Both the position numbers and the translations under genes were made by a program. A DNA stretch of 64,000 bases from Brachynemurus nebulosus (Eukaryota; Arthropoda; Insecta; Neuroptera; Myrmeleontidae): positions 11,817,543 through 11,881,542 of the forward strand of contig JAPWDM010000001.1 of NCBI GenBank assembly GCA_035578155.1. The letters are read 5' to 3'. Shown one piece after another: positions 1 through 11,584 of the stretch (position 1 is the first letter of the stretch; each line of letters opens with the position of its first letter). The notes beneath the pieces are model-generated. The model searched no databases and had not been told where the DNA came from. It worked only from the letters and a program-made list of their open reading frames with translations.

Positions 1-600
1 TTTACAACGTTTCTACAACGGTTTTTTAACAGTGCCTTTATATTGCTACAATATAAGCGCGCGGAAATTAAAAAAAAAACAAGTGGTATACAAATATAAT
101 AACTGAGGAATATTAATACATTATTTAATTTTTGATAAAAGAAAATTTTTGTGCTGAGATAATATACTTTTGTACCTGACTATCTCGGAGCAACTACGTT
201 AAGGCGTTCTCCGCAATTCCGCTACGAATAACACAATCAGTATAAAACTTTTTAGAGTGTATCAGATATACGTGATCTAAGCTACATGAAAAAATTTTTC
301 CCTAATTTACAATACAAAATGGCGGCGCAGGCGCAGGTCGAACACAAAGGCTTTTTTTCGTGGTGCATGGTGGGCAGCATAACAATTTTCAAACAGCAGC
401 TAGAAAATAAAAAAAATATTTATCATCATTTTGATTAGTTTTACTAATGCGGTACACAAGGTTATTAAAAAATATTGATGATTATTATTTTTTTTTAAAG
501 ATTTGTGAAAGAATTATGGGGGTTTAACCGACGGACAGACAAAAAGACAGACGATGGATTTAATAAAATCATAAGTGTTCCCAGAATTTTCATCGGAACC
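1..600. other. AT-rich stretch, nothing recognised
   Basis: No open frame of note. A small CpG-richer patch lies near 315-345 (it contains GGCGGCGCAGGCGCAGG). A degraded 'GACGGACAGACAAAAAGAC' repeat-type motif lies at about 530-550. I see no gene signal. Confidence 0.5.
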
Positions 601-629
601 CTAAATTAGAGTGGGAGCTAAAATTTCAA

Positions 630-935
630 GTGGTATGTCTACTGTCTTCCTTTCAACCATAACTATATTTACACTATATCAAATAATGTTAATTAAAACA
701 ATGTACAGTTTATTGGGAAATGTAGATTGAGGCTTGAAATTTGATTGCGCAGTAGCTCAAAGTCACCCACTAAACTATTTATTGTAAGATACTCACCATA
801 CTTGCATAGTTATTCCTATTGTAAACGTTATGCACTGCATGTGTAGTACTTACAGTTAGTTACTTATAAAGATTTTAAAATGTTTTTTACGCATCACAAG
901 TTTCATCCTACATTTCCCGGGCTGTATGTAAATTA
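630..935 (+). repeat. Dispersed repeat family E, copy 1
   Basis: This stretch aligns by eye with a second copy at 12555-12741 plus 13193-13262. Shared landmarks, in the same order, are TGCGCAGTAG-TCAAA (about 748), TTATAAAG-TTTTAAAATG (about 866) and CGCATC-CAAGT-TCATCCTAC (about 890). Copy 2 is split by an inserted inverted-repeat element; this copy is not. I see no terminal inverted repeat and no coding capacity, and I cannot assign a class. Confidence 0.55.
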
Positions 936-1582
936 TGCCATAGTGTAATAACAATATAAATATTATTCTTTGCAAAAGATACTCAGCCTACAGTACAGCC
1001 TTGTGATACTTTTACCGTTTGCACCAATTCTGTTTGTATTATCATATAATATGATTTCCCTATTTCAGGAGATGTGTCTTTTTGCATGACACAAAAGCTA
1101 TTATTATGATAAGTGTCTTTAGTTTATTTAAGTTCAGACATGAAATTCTCAGTTTCACCGACAGTATTTCAAGCAATAAAAAATATTCTTTTTTTTATAT
1201 TTGGGCACCACGATTGAAGTTTATCTTTTGTTATCAATTTTTTGGGGCACATATATTATAAAGTAATAAAAATGTACATATATGGCAAATATAAATAATT
1301 TTTTTTAGTTCAGCTTTTTTCTCTGGTTAGTAGTATCTGATGGTGTCCGCAATATAAATCAAATCTAGTATTTCTTTTTCATGCTGTTGTATCTATGGCA
1401 ATAAATTATTATTGCTGTTATTTAAGTGGTTTTAGAAATATTCCCATTGTTTTTGTTTGTATTTTTAAATATAATCGTAATGAATACATATATGATAACA
1501 GTCGGTCCTAAAATTGTACTTTTACATACATCCTACATAGAAAGATATGTACATATATGCATATTATTATATGTATAACCAG
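936..1582. other. Unassigned AT-rich DNA
   Basis: I see no open frame, RNA gene or inverted repeat here. Confidence 0.5.
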
Positions 1583-2133
1583 ATAGCGGATCAAATGGTC
1601 CCTAACAGAGTCGGAGTGTACAATATTTTCAACTGAGGAGCCATAAATTTTATTGCTTCTGTTTTTTTTAGGAAGTCAATTTTGTTACCATTTATATTTT
1701 ATTTTATATGTAATAATTATATGTAGGATAAGAGCCCCCTTTGTGGAACGGTATCTAATTATGAACATTTACATATTAATGGAGTTATTTCTGAAAGAAA
1801 CGTCTGATAACAAAAATTATTATTAATAGAATGATTGTTTTTCAATTTAAATTCACCTCGCATTTAAAGTTTCCTTACTTAATTAAAAAAATAAATATGT
1901 AAATGTCAAAACTGTTCCAGTATTTGATACCGTTCCACAAAGGGGGCTTTTACCCTAAGTGTGTTCGAGAATAGACACAATTAGTTTCAAATAAAACAAT
2001 GATTATTTAGGAGACTAGGCTTGTACACGCATATAATATAAGAACGTGCAAGCTCCAGGTTGCTTCCGTCAAGCTAACGTCCGAAATATTTTATACCCTG
2101 ACTCTGTTAGAGACCATTAATTTGATCCGTTAT
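1583..2133. mobile_element. Inverted-repeat (MITE-like) element hosting a nested MITE
   Basis: The left end reads CGGATCAAATGGTCCCTAAC and continues into AGAGTCGGAGTGTA. The reverse complement of the right end reads CGGATCAAATTAATGGTC, then TCTAACAGAGTCAGGGTA. The arms are therefore about 35 bp long and imperfect. The interior is split by a separate 230 bp inverted-repeat element at 1726-1955. No coding capacity is visible. The target duplication is not clear, so the superfamily is unassigned. Confidence 0.65.
1726..1955. mobile_element. 230 bp MITE, TA-flanked, nested
   Basis: The terminal inverted repeats are about 32 bp. The left arm is GGATAAGAGCCCCCTTTGTG followed by GAACGGTATC; the right arm is its near-perfect complement (differing at GGATAAG versus GGGTAAA). 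A TA dinucleotide lies directly outside each end (1724-1725 and 1956-1957), as expected for a TA-targeting Tc1/mariner-type MITE. It sits inside the element at 1583-2133 and so inserted later. Confidence 0.75.
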
Positions 2134-2388
2134 TTGATTATACTGTACATCAGCGGTTTGCAAATTGGGAGGCGCGCCCCCCAGGAGAGGCGCCAAAATT
2201 TTTTAATAACAAATAATCCGGATAAATTATTATCATACCATATTTATAAATGAATAAAACTTCATGAATTAATGTTAATTTTTATTTTTGTATACGTTTT
2301 TACACATGCATTTGAGAGTTTGAATTTTTGCATTGTAAAGCACCACCATTGGTTTTCCACCATTTGTAACGTCTTATTTATACTACAA

Positions 2389-2460
2389 ACGGGATTTTCA
2401 GCACTAGCTGTAATGAAAACCAAATATAGAAACAGGGTAACGGTGGAAAAAGAATTATAA
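2389..2460 (+). pseudogene. hAT transposase C-terminal (dimerisation domain) fragment
   Basis: The frame 2272-2460 ends with TGFSALAVMKTKYRNR, then VTVEKEL and a TAA stop. This is the recognisable end of the hATC dimerisation domain of Buster/ZBED5/SCAND3-type hAT transposases, where a '(C)ETGFS-L-V-KTK-RN-L' segment is conserved. The upstream residues of this frame do not look like transposase, and the DDE catalytic regions are absent, so only about 24 residues of homology survive. The fragment lies inside a pair of hAT-type terminal repeats, which supports the call. It cannot be functional. Confidence 0.75.
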
Positions 2461-2664
2461 ATAGCATTTTCCCCATTACCCCCAAGATTTAGCAAGGCTT
2501 GTACTAATAAACAACACTCTCACATTAAATTTTTATGCGCTAGATATAGTTTAATTATAGTAGGTAATTTAATCTAAAATTAAATATACATGTTCCTATA
2601 TGTTATAGCAAAACCTTATTAATTTTTAATTGTAGTTTTCAGTATTTCTTTTTTTTTTTTTTTG

Positions 2665-3060
2665 TAGCGAATTTTCGACTCGAAAATTCAGTTTTTATAG
2701 CCACTATTATGGCGCGACTTGAATTCGGGACTATGATAGAAATTCATTTTGAGGTCCTTAGAAACCAGAAATGATACAACTCTTGAACGAAACATCCTAT
2801 TCTAACGAAATTTGGTAAAAACGTTGAAAGTTATTCAGCCAAACACGTTCGATGCCTCAGAAAAATACGTTTTTTATAAAAATTTGCCAAAATTCAAAAC
2901 TCTTTCCATGACAAAGAACAGAAAAAATGACATAAGATACGTTTCTAAACCATTGTCCTGTGTAAAGGAATTTTCGAGAAAAAACTGATTTTTGAAAACG
3001 AAAATTCGCTGTTATGCAGGATGTTGCGACAGAGGTATTTTTGTAATAAAGTAACGATTA
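2665..3060 (+). repeat. Dispersed repeat family A, copy 1
   Basis: It opens with TAGCGAATTTTCGACTCG, followed by AAAATTCAG; an inverted AAAATTCGCT lies at about 3001. It then runs through TTATGCAGGATGTTGCGACA. Related copies are at 26011-26112 (start only) and 41611-42345. The opening contains a near palindrome (CGAATTTTCGA-TCGAAAATTC). The class is unknown; there is no coding capacity. Confidence 0.55.
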
Positions 3061-3636
3061 TTTAAAAGATGCTTATATCATTACTAAGAAATAAAAGTGT
3101 GGGGGGCGCGGAAAAATATTTTTATTTTTAGGGAGGCGTAGTATCACAAAGTTTGGAAACCGCTGCCGTAATAATTAGTATGCATATTATAGGTACACTG
3201 TTCACTTAGTTACAATTAGTTCATATTCTTTTTGCTAAAATTGTAGAATGTATCAAGAATGAATATTTTTGTTTTTCTTAATCAAAAGTTTCAATATAGA
3301 AATGAATCGTAAATTGCACTTTTGATAATTTTCATTTATTTTATCTTATTATTATTATAATTTTGTTTAGACGAAGAAAAAAGTATACTATAAAAAAAAG
3401 GCTTAGGACAAAAAATTATCTTTAAAAACTCAGGAGAGTGTTAAGAAAAGGACGAATTTAGGGTGAGGTTCATTTTTTAAATCTAAATACGCTTTAAATA
3501 ATAAAAAAAAGCACCACTGATTAAAAGAATAGCCAAAATTAAACTCAAACTTATACTATGATATCGCAAAAAAATATTCGCGGTAGAGAAATAATTAAAA
3601 CTATGTCAACTAAAAAAATTGAATAAAATTAATTAA

Positions 3637-3772
3637 AATAGTATATTGTGCAATAAGTGCGGGAAATTGTCGATTGCCCACGAAAGCGAAGTTGAGCGCA
3701 CTCGCTACGTTCGTGCGCTCATTCGCTTGAGTTGGGCAATCGACAGTGCCGCACGAGTTGCACATACTATTT
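3637..3772. repeat. Foldback (hairpin) element
   Basis: The left arm runs AATAGTATATTGTGCAATA, then a GTGCGG motif, then TTGTCGATTGCCCA and GAGCGCAC. The right arm is its imperfect complement and ends at CACATACTATT. The loop is about 10 nt, near TCGCTACGTT. The stem is about 60 bp with small bulges and is GC-richer than its surroundings. It is probably a MITE or foldback relic. Confidence 0.65.
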
Positions 3773-4037
3773 TTTATTACGAATTTCACATACTGTTTTC
3801 TATTATTATCACTATTTTTGACATTTTTATTACTTTTTAAAATAATATTTTTAAGTGTTCGTCTTTTTTCCTGAATTAATTATCGTTTAAATTACTTTGT
3901 TGGTGGTTTCTATAGAAATAATTATGAAATATTTATTAAATGAAAAATTAAGAGGCGGCTTTGCATGTTTTGATTAAATTTTGCGTGTTTTATTGTCAAT
4001 TTGCATGTAGAAAGCTACTTTCCACACGCAAAAAAAT

Positions 4038-4115
4038 ATGCGGGAAGAGTACAGTGGACAAACAGCTATTTTTCATACAGAAATGAGTGCGCCAAGTTAG
4101 TACCTCTCCCGCATA
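4038..4115. repeat. Short inverted repeat around a 47 nt loop
   Basis: TATGCGGGAAGAGTAC at the left is matched by GTACCTCTCCCGCATA at the right (16 nt, one mismatch). It may be part of the same relic as the foldback at 3637-3772, because both carry a GTGCGG/TGCGGG motif. Confidence 0.5.
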
Positions 4116-7100
4116 AGTAATAAAAAAAATATTTTTTTAAGCAAGCTTTTATTTAAAAATGGACTAAAATGAATGAAATAATTTTTGAGTAAAGTTTGAT
4201 ACAATTTGCAACATAATTGATAAAATCTTGAGGCGTTATTATTAATTATTTGTATTTTAGATTTTTACTTACATTAATTTTATTTTATATTTTTTGAGTC
4301 TGATTATAATTAATTAAAAAAAATATTTAAAGAAGAAATTTTACCTATATTTTAATCAAATATAACTATGGAAGCTAAACATTGCAATGTCAAATCAACG
4401 GACAGTATTTGAGAGTTCGAAATGTCAGAAAATTTTCAGAAGACTAAAAATCAATAATTCTAGTTATGAGCGAATTTAGGACAAAACGAATTATACACTA
4501 TTGCATTGTCGTCAAGGTTATACACATATGCAAAATTTAAAACTTCTAGTTCAATTTGAAGTTGTCTAAATTGTGATTGCAAGATTGGATCTAAACAAAC
4601 AAACTATCATAGCAAGTTAAATAAAAGCTTTTAATAAAAATGATTTAATTTTTTAAAAAAAAAGCTAAATAAGTGGGTTCAAATAGTGACGAGAAAAAGT
4701 AAGATTCAGATCAAGACACTTGTATCTTATTCTTGATCTTGTTGGGAAATGCATAATCTTGATCTTCACCTTAATCTGGTTCCAAGTTCAATCCTGGCTG
4801 GGGTTTTAGTTTCGGTTTTGTTTAAAGATTTTCCCAGAAGAACATACCTATCTTGGGACATACCCTTTTGTTGTTATTATAGAAACATTTATACGTGCCC
4901 GAATTGCATAGAAAGAAAAAAATACAAATCATTGAATTGGGTATGACTTTATTATCTAGTGATTTCTGTGCCATTTTCATAGAAAAATTATAGCTAGGTT
5001 AACATTGTATCTCTATGGTTAACATTGGCCAAAATAACACCTTGATGGTTATAATCAATAATTAGTAAGATTTCGCTTGATGTCTTGTGACGTTAATGAC
5101 GGTTAAGGCACAGTATAAATAAAAGATTATTACCATAGGCAGTAGCGAAACGCACTTTCTATCCTTTTTTGATATAAGTACAAACAATTATGTAGGTCCT
5201 TTTTTACTTATGTGATTGTATGTGTTTGTACATGTGAGATTGAGGGTTGATAATGGTCATGTTAAATTATATGAACAACTAAAAGCAACTTTCTTCAAAA
5301 TGAATTAAGCAAACGCGAAATTGATGACAGTATTCAACACGATAATTTAGGTCGCCGCGACCTATTAGCACCAACCACTGTCGAAATCGAAAATATTAAC
5401 TGAATTATTATAAAATATTAATAATTATTTATATTTAACGTATTTTTGCATAAGCATTCAAATTATAATAATACTTACAAATTTGCATCAAACGGCACTC
5501 AGAAAAAACATAAATTGAAATTTTGTTTTGAATGATTTAAACAAAATTTAGCAGCACAAGAGTTATCACCAGACATTTTAAGCCAGCATAGTAATTAAAT
5601 ATATATCAGAAATATCTTACAGATCACAAAACGCACTAAAATTACAAGGAAATGTCAAAAATAACTGGTGACAAGCTTTAAATAAAAAAAAATTAATGAA
5701 AGTTCAAATTTCACTGCCATCGTTGTTAAAAATTTTAAAAAAGTCAGTGAAACTTATTGTTAGACAAAATTAAATAATTTACATAATTATCAACTGTAAA
5801 TTTTCACAAAATAATTTGACCTGCAAATTTATTTTTCTAAATTAAATTTACTTTAGTGATGATATTTTCACTGTATTAGTATGCATAATGTTATGCATTA
5901 TTTAGGTATATAACATGGATAACCATTTGGAATTTTTGAATTCCAAATGACACTCTTACGTCATCTCGTTTCGTAACTGTTTGTGAAACAAACTATTATT
6001 TAAACTGCGGTTAAGGTGTTAATATCACACAATATCTAACAAATAACAGTTTATCAGATTTGCCAGTTTTAGGATGAAGTTATATGAATGGTCCTGAATT
6101 AACGTCTTTAAAAAGTGATTTCCATCAAAATCTCATGCCGGTTTCCTCTATTTGGGGTATCGTTTATATTAAATTGGCTTCCTTTTAAACATTTTACACA
6201 TTTTTTTATATCATTTTCTCTCTGCCAAGTGATTGTTCGATCCATTTTTGTAAATATATAACTAGAATTTTTCTACAATCGAAAAGTTTCATAACGTTTA
6301 AAATATTCAGTGTTCTTCTTAAACGTATTTATCGGATTCTTTCCTTGGCTATAACACTTTCAATTTTATCCACCTTATAAGCTAAGGTATTTTGTCCATT
6401 TTCACACTTCTCACCACCTTTATCATCCTTTTGTTCAGTTCTCATTTAAATTGTTCGGATAGATTTAATAATAATAAAACAAACAACGCAACAATTTACT
6501 TTAACTTTTTCTCGTTTTTAGTGCCTTTTTTAGATTACATTTTGAAAATACCATATAAATACAGAATTATATTTCGCATCAAAAAGAATTTTCCTCCATT
6601 TGAAATGTATCTTGGTGGTGTGTTAATTAATTTTATAAAACGGAAATCATTCTGGAAACGTTCCTTTTCAAACAGATAAGAAAATGTTTACTTTGTAGAA
6701 ATGCGTTAATAAAATATTTAAGTATAAATGATTATTATCAAGCATTGCAAACAAAAAAGGAAAAAAATTAATATACAACGTCTTAACACTGTTTTATAGG
6801 TCAGATATATATATCTTATTTGATAATCGAAAACGAATTTTCGAAATTGAAAGACATTTTAAATTATGAATCTTGATGAATATTAATAGATTTGAGGGTT
6901 ACTTAATGGTATTCCATATTTGTCACAAATACCTTACTTCGCAAATTACAACTTTTATTATAAAAGTGGTAGGTATTTTGTGAAGTAAGGTCTTGATGAA
7001 CTTTAAATCAAAATAAATTTAGTTTGTGGTTAGTAAAATATGATCATTCCCTAATTTTCTTAGGGTCCCATAAACACACGAATACAGTCAGTCTATAATT

Positions 7101-8456
7101 TCGAATATGTATATATGAATTACTTTTAAAATTATACTTTTTTTGATACTTGAAAATTTTAATATTAACAAAAATTCAAATAATTGCTATCCGTAGTAGT
7201 TACTCTCTGACAAATTGTCCATACTTTTTATACGGATTGTATTATAAAATAAATGTAGAATATTGTAGCAGATTTATGTGATACTTATCTTGTCTAACAC
7301 TTTCCACGATATCATCTCCATTTGGACGCATATGTTTATTGTTGTATTGTGGTTTTCACAGGAGAATGCTTCATATTTAAGGGCAACGATGGGCTCAAGA
7401 CATTTATCATCATCAATTATATATTCTGATAGTATAGCATGACTGTTGTAGTAGAGTTGCGTAGTATAGTTTCAACGAAAACTCTCCAGAGAACATCCGT
7501 AACGGTAGGAAAACTAATAATAAATATTTACCAATTATACGGAGTGTTTTTTGTTTTCCATTTTTTCTTACTGTTTAGTGCAATGAAAATTTTATTCGCA
7601 TTAAAGACGGACTCTAGAAATCAAATGACAATTCATCGTTTCTATTTATACAACACTATTCTAAATTAGATAACTTGGTTTATTATCCCACGTCAAACGA
7701 TGATCATTTTTGACATTGTTAAATGCCTGGCAGCAGTCTTGTTAGTCGTCCAAATCAATGCCAATTGGTACAGAGTACAGATTCTTTCTTAGTAGGTAGT
7801 TACAATATTGCTGTTCACCCACACGAAGAAAAAATATTTATATTCTATATAAAAAGGAGGTAATATTTATTTATTGGAAAATCGAATGTAGGTGTGGTTT
7901 AGGTTTATTATTTAGCCTATTCGCAGTGGTTTTCCATTCATTACCAGATGGCTAAAAATTTATATCAATTTGTAGTTTGCAAACAAAAGAGCACACATTT
8001 TGTTAATTGCAAAAATCTAAAAATCTAATAGGCAAACCTTTGTTAGCGACAGTAGTCATTTTATTGGCCACTAGTTCGTTTCCCTAAATTCTACGATTTC
8101 CGAGAGAAAAATACACTCGTAAGGGATATGGCACATAGTTTCCTTGTACTTTTAACATATTTGTAAAAGAGTGCGTCTTTTATTCAATTTTTAAAGTGAT
8201 TTTATGCTTAAAGTTCTTTTGTCTTTTAAAACTATAAAAAATGTTACTTGTATAGCTTGTTTGCAATATCGAATTACTAGTCGAAAATATCAAAGAAACT
8301 AGTAGACATTACTTAACGTTTTAAAATGTCAAATAATTTCAAAAATTAAAAATTTAGTTTTTCGCATAGTAATATGAAATATGAAAAAAAATACATATCC
8401 TATGAACTCACTGTCCAACAGATTGTGCGTTTGTATATGCGCAGCAACTATTACTC
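4116..8456. other. Unassigned AT-rich DNA with small hairpins
   Basis: No gene is recognised. The short open frames at 4749, 6392 and 7439 have no family resemblance that I can see. There is a 10 bp perfect hairpin at 5924-5949 (CATTTGGAAT/ATTCCAAATG). An imperfect hairpin lies at about 6931-6989, with CCTTACTTCGCAAA facing TTTTGTGAAGTAAGG. Confidence 0.5.
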
Positions 8457-8459
8457 TGA

Positions 8460-9407
8460 TGGCCGATTGCACCAACATTAATTTAATCAGAACTTAATGG
8501 CCATTAGTAAATCAGAGATTAACTAGCCCCGATTTGTCTGTTGCACCATTTAAAATATGCCAATGGTCATTGAGGAGAGAATCGACTAGAGAGAATACAT
8601 TACATTATAAATACATTAAGAAATTGAAGCAAAAAAATTGACTGATAGGATTACTTTAATGGCGGTCAAACCATTAATTTAATGTTTTATCTACTATTTA
8701 TAAACAAGTCTCCGTGGTTACAAGTTGGGCTTACTAAAATGGAGTCATTCTTCAAAATTTAATGCCTGTGGTATCTCTAGGAAACATATGTTAATATGTT
8801 CGATTCAGTGCTCAGTGCCAATGGTTAACTAATGTACGTTAACGATCAATTTTGACTAGCAACGGTGTCTGATTTGTTTTTACAGGACATGAAATGAGAT
8901 ACAAGAGATGCAAATGCTAGTAAGTTGATAGTATCACATGGTTAAAAAATTTAAATCTGCATATTTTGAAATAGGTGACGCCTACTTGATTTATATAATA
9001 TTAGAAAATATATAATTTATGTTTCTGTAAAACATTTCGAAACTGTGATTTGACGATTGTGAAGATATTTTTCAATTTAAAATTGGAAAAATGAAATAGA
9101 TACCAAAATTTTACAGAAAAAGAATTTTAATTAAAATTGTACAAAAGTATATTTTAATAGTAGAAAAAAAATTAAATATAAATTTTAATAAATATAAATA
9201 CTATGGAAACTAGCATCAAAATATGGACTAAACGCTGATTAAATATTTAATTGCCCAATATCCATCCATTAACTTGACGGACGTTTTAATCATCAGTTAA
9301 CACAAATTAACATTAGTTCAATAGATAATCAGAGATTTTAACTACAGTTAAGTTAATCATTGACTAAGGTCTTAACGGCCGATTAAAAATGTTGGTGCAA
9401 TCGGCCA
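8460..9407. mobile_element. 948 bp MITE with 3 bp TGA duplication (PIF/Harbinger-like)
   Basis: The terminal repeats are TGGCCGATTGCACCAACATT at the left and the same sequence on the opposite strand at the right. TGA lies directly outside both ends (8457-8459 and 9408-9410). A 3 bp T-N-A duplication points to PIF/Harbinger-type insertion. A 250 bp hAT-like MITE is inserted inside at 8568-8817. No transposase frame remains. Confidence 0.7.
8568..8817 (+). mobile_element. 250 bp hAT-like MITE (family D), copy 1
   Basis: The element starts CATTGAGGAGAGAATCGA and ends in the complement of CACTGAGCACTGAATCGA, an imperfect 18 bp terminal repeat. A perfect 8 bp duplication, CCAATGGT, flanks it at 8560-8567 and 8818-8825. 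It is nested in the MITE at 8460-9407. A second copy of exactly the same length lies inverted at 16875-17124, and a 59 bp deletion derivative is at 54369-54427. It is non-coding. Confidence 0.85.
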
Positions 9408-9410
9408 TGA

Positions 9411-10132
9411 TTGTAGTAAAATGTATGGATACCTAATTCCATAGAACACTAGAAGCCAACTAATATCAAAAAAGTGTAGCTCGCTTGGTGTCATTTGTTG
9501 GTCAGTCACAGCTTAAGGCATAAGTCAGTCGGTGTCAGTCAACGAGCGCACAGTGCATTGTAATGTATTGTTAGACATTGTTACTTGAACTGCACACGTT
9601 CCTCTTGTCTCATGATAGGTGTTTTGTAGTTGTGTGTGTGAATACGCACACAGAAGCAAACATCAAACCAACACCACTGCAAACAGTATGTACCTACACA
9701 ACATAGTAATGCGAAGTGGGGATGATTTTACGTCACCTGACGGCTACAGTTGGAATACTACCTATTATATTTTAGTTTGGCCCCTTGCCTAATTCCCAAA
9801 TACGTTCAAAGTTTGAGCGAAATCGAACGAGTAGTAAGTATGATATCAGTAATTAATATATTTCATAGTCGCTACCACTGCTTCGATCTCAATACGGAAT
9901 CAATTTACGGACTTTTATCAATTTACGGAATAATTTCTAAAAATTTCATCGAAATTGGACGAATGGTTGCGAAGTTATGAACGTTGAAATGTTTTTTCAA
10001 CACACAAGCGAACAAATAGACAGATACGAAGTCAGAATTGTTCAAGAAATGTTCGCCTCGCAAAAGTAATTACAATGTTTCCGCTACCTTATGAAGCAAA
10101 AATAGTATCTATCATAACAACATACTTTGGAT
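9411..10132. other. Unassigned, degraded repeat-like DNA
   Basis: Phrases such as ATTTCATCGAAATTGGACGA (about 9944) and CAAATAGACAGATACGA (10013-10029) are typical of decayed insect dispersed repeats. The frame at 9750-9980 falls in this material and is not a gene. No inverted ends were found. Confidence 0.45.
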
Positions 10133-10588
10133 GCCATCTATTGGGAAAGATTTTTGAAAATTCGCACCCTAAATGGGTTAAATAGGGAATGCAAATTTTT
10201 ATGGGAATTCGTCATTTTTGAAGTTAGATATATAAAAATATGTTACTATGACTATTCAAATAAATAATATTTTATACACTGATTGAGAGACAACGCACAG
10301 CCTAAACTGTTCGGTTTAGAAGGACGAAATTTAGCACAGAAGATATGAAGATTGATCTTTAGACATTACTACTTATATATAAAAGTCAGTTGTGTAAACG
10401 TTTCTGGAAATTCATTCCCTAAGGGGTTAAAACAGGAAATGAAAGTTTGTATGGGAAGTTCGTTATTTTTGAAATTAGAAACGTGGAAATTGGTATTTAG
10501 GCTTTTGAAAAGCATTAAAAGTGAGCAGTGAGTACCTAATAAAAGATGTTGCCGATGGAAAATCCCATCTGGTATACGGCTAGTTAGT
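10133..10588 (-). repeat. Dispersed repeat family C, copy 1
   Basis: Read on the minus strand it starts ACTAGCCGTATACC, contains GATGGGATTTTCCATC-like sequence (an internal short palindrome), then TTTCATTTCCTGTTTTAACC and CTAAACCGAACAGTTTAGG. Copies or fragments are at 29184-29240, 31985-32123, 44145-46690 (interrupted) and 53892-54534. There are no terminal inverted repeats, and the fixed 5' end with variable 3' length is reminiscent of non-LTR-mobilised sequence. It is non-coding. Confidence 0.65.
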
Positions 10589-10910
10589 TTATATTTTTAT
10601 AAGCATAGAGTTTCAGTATTGATATTTATGACATTTATATTTTCGCTAATGGACCTCACATGTCATAGTCAGTATGGAAACATCTTGTACATTGAAGCGT
10701 GAATTTTTTTTTTTAACGTGGGTATATCGTAACTTTTCACGTATTTTTTTTGTTTTCACAATTTTTTTTCAACTTTCTTAGAATATTTTATTGAAAACTT
10801 TTAGATAAATATTTCATTTTCTTATTTTGTTTCCGGAAAAATTTAGAAAAAACATTGTTTTTCTTGTTTGTTTTTATTTCTACAATAAAGTATAAAACTT
10901 ACATAGAATG

Positions 10911-10913
<3 letters not shown>
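10589..10913. other. Unassigned AT-rich DNA
   Basis: Poly-T-rich; nothing recognised. Confidence 0.45.

Positions 10914-10982
<69 letters not shown>
10914..10982. repeat. (TA)n microsatellite
   Basis: About 33 TA units without interruption. Confidence 0.95.
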
Positions 10983-10984
<2 letters not shown>

Positions 10985-11505
10985 GATTTAAAAAATTGAT
11001 AAAATTATTCACAAAATCCGCCGAAAACTTCTCTTATATATACTGTAAAATATCTGTGGGTTGTTTCGTAAGAAAATATTTGGGCAACTACCAGTAATTT
11101 TTAGATATTTTGTTAGGTTTCTATTTCACAAAGTTACATAGTGAGGTGAAAAAACGTTACTAGTACTTTTCTGCCATCCTTAGCACATTACTTTTGCCCT
11201 AGATAACCAGCAAGGCCTTTAACTAACACAAAAACACACAAACAAAACTATTTCTTTATTTTCAACGTATAATTTGACCTACTTACTGTAATAAGTTTGA
11301 TTGTAGTTAGTTGGATAATACCGGAAATACATCAAACAAAGTGCCGGGCAAAGGCTAGTTTTATTTAAAGTTTTAATTAGATAAAAAAAATTTTTAAACC
11401 AACGTTGAATATATATTCAAACTAGTGTTGGGTCACGGTGACTCTTTTATGTGCACTATCGTATATGACTCCGCATAGTGAGTGACTTTTCTGGAGTACA
11501 CTGGC
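10983..11505. other. Unassigned AT-rich DNA
   Basis: Nothing recognised. A sequence starting AGTGTTGGGTCACGG at about 11425 resembles a hAT terminus but has no clear partner. Confidence 0.4.
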
Positions 11506-11523
11506 ACACTGTACTGCTTAGAA

Positions 11524-11574
11524 CGTCTAGGCTCTAAGCAGTACACAGCTGATGTACTGCTTAGAGCCTAGACG
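11524..11574. repeat. Perfect 21 bp hairpin, 9 nt loop
   Basis: The left arm CGTCTAGGCTCTAAGCAGTA(C) is exactly complementary to 11554-11574. GTACTGCTTAGA also occurs directly upstream (11513-11524), so that half of the arm is present a third time. The GC content is well above the surrounding DNA. Confidence 0.8.
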
Positions 11575-11584
11575 CTGTGCTGTG

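Larger units (their letters stand above)
2151..3165 (+). mobile_element. hAT (Buster-like) transposon relic
   Basis: The ends are CAGCGGTTTGCAAATT on the left and, as reverse complement, CAGCGGTTTCCAAACTTTG on the right. This matches the CAG-GGTTT-CAAA type of hAT terminal inverted repeat. The expected 8 bp duplication is weak (CTGTACAT versus CCGTAATA). A remnant of the transposase C-terminus lies at 2389-2460. A second dispersed repeat (family A, 2665-3060) occupies much of the right half. The element is internally deleted and dead. Confidence 0.75.

Noticed and set aside
4749..4946. 65-codon frame and a TTCAATCC sequence resembling a B box
   Set aside because: No A box or cloverleaf could be drawn, and the protein has no recognisable features.
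6392..6679. 95-codon frame with a hydrophobic start, like a secreted peptide
   Set aside because: Low-complexity AT-rich translation; no promoter, splice or homology support.
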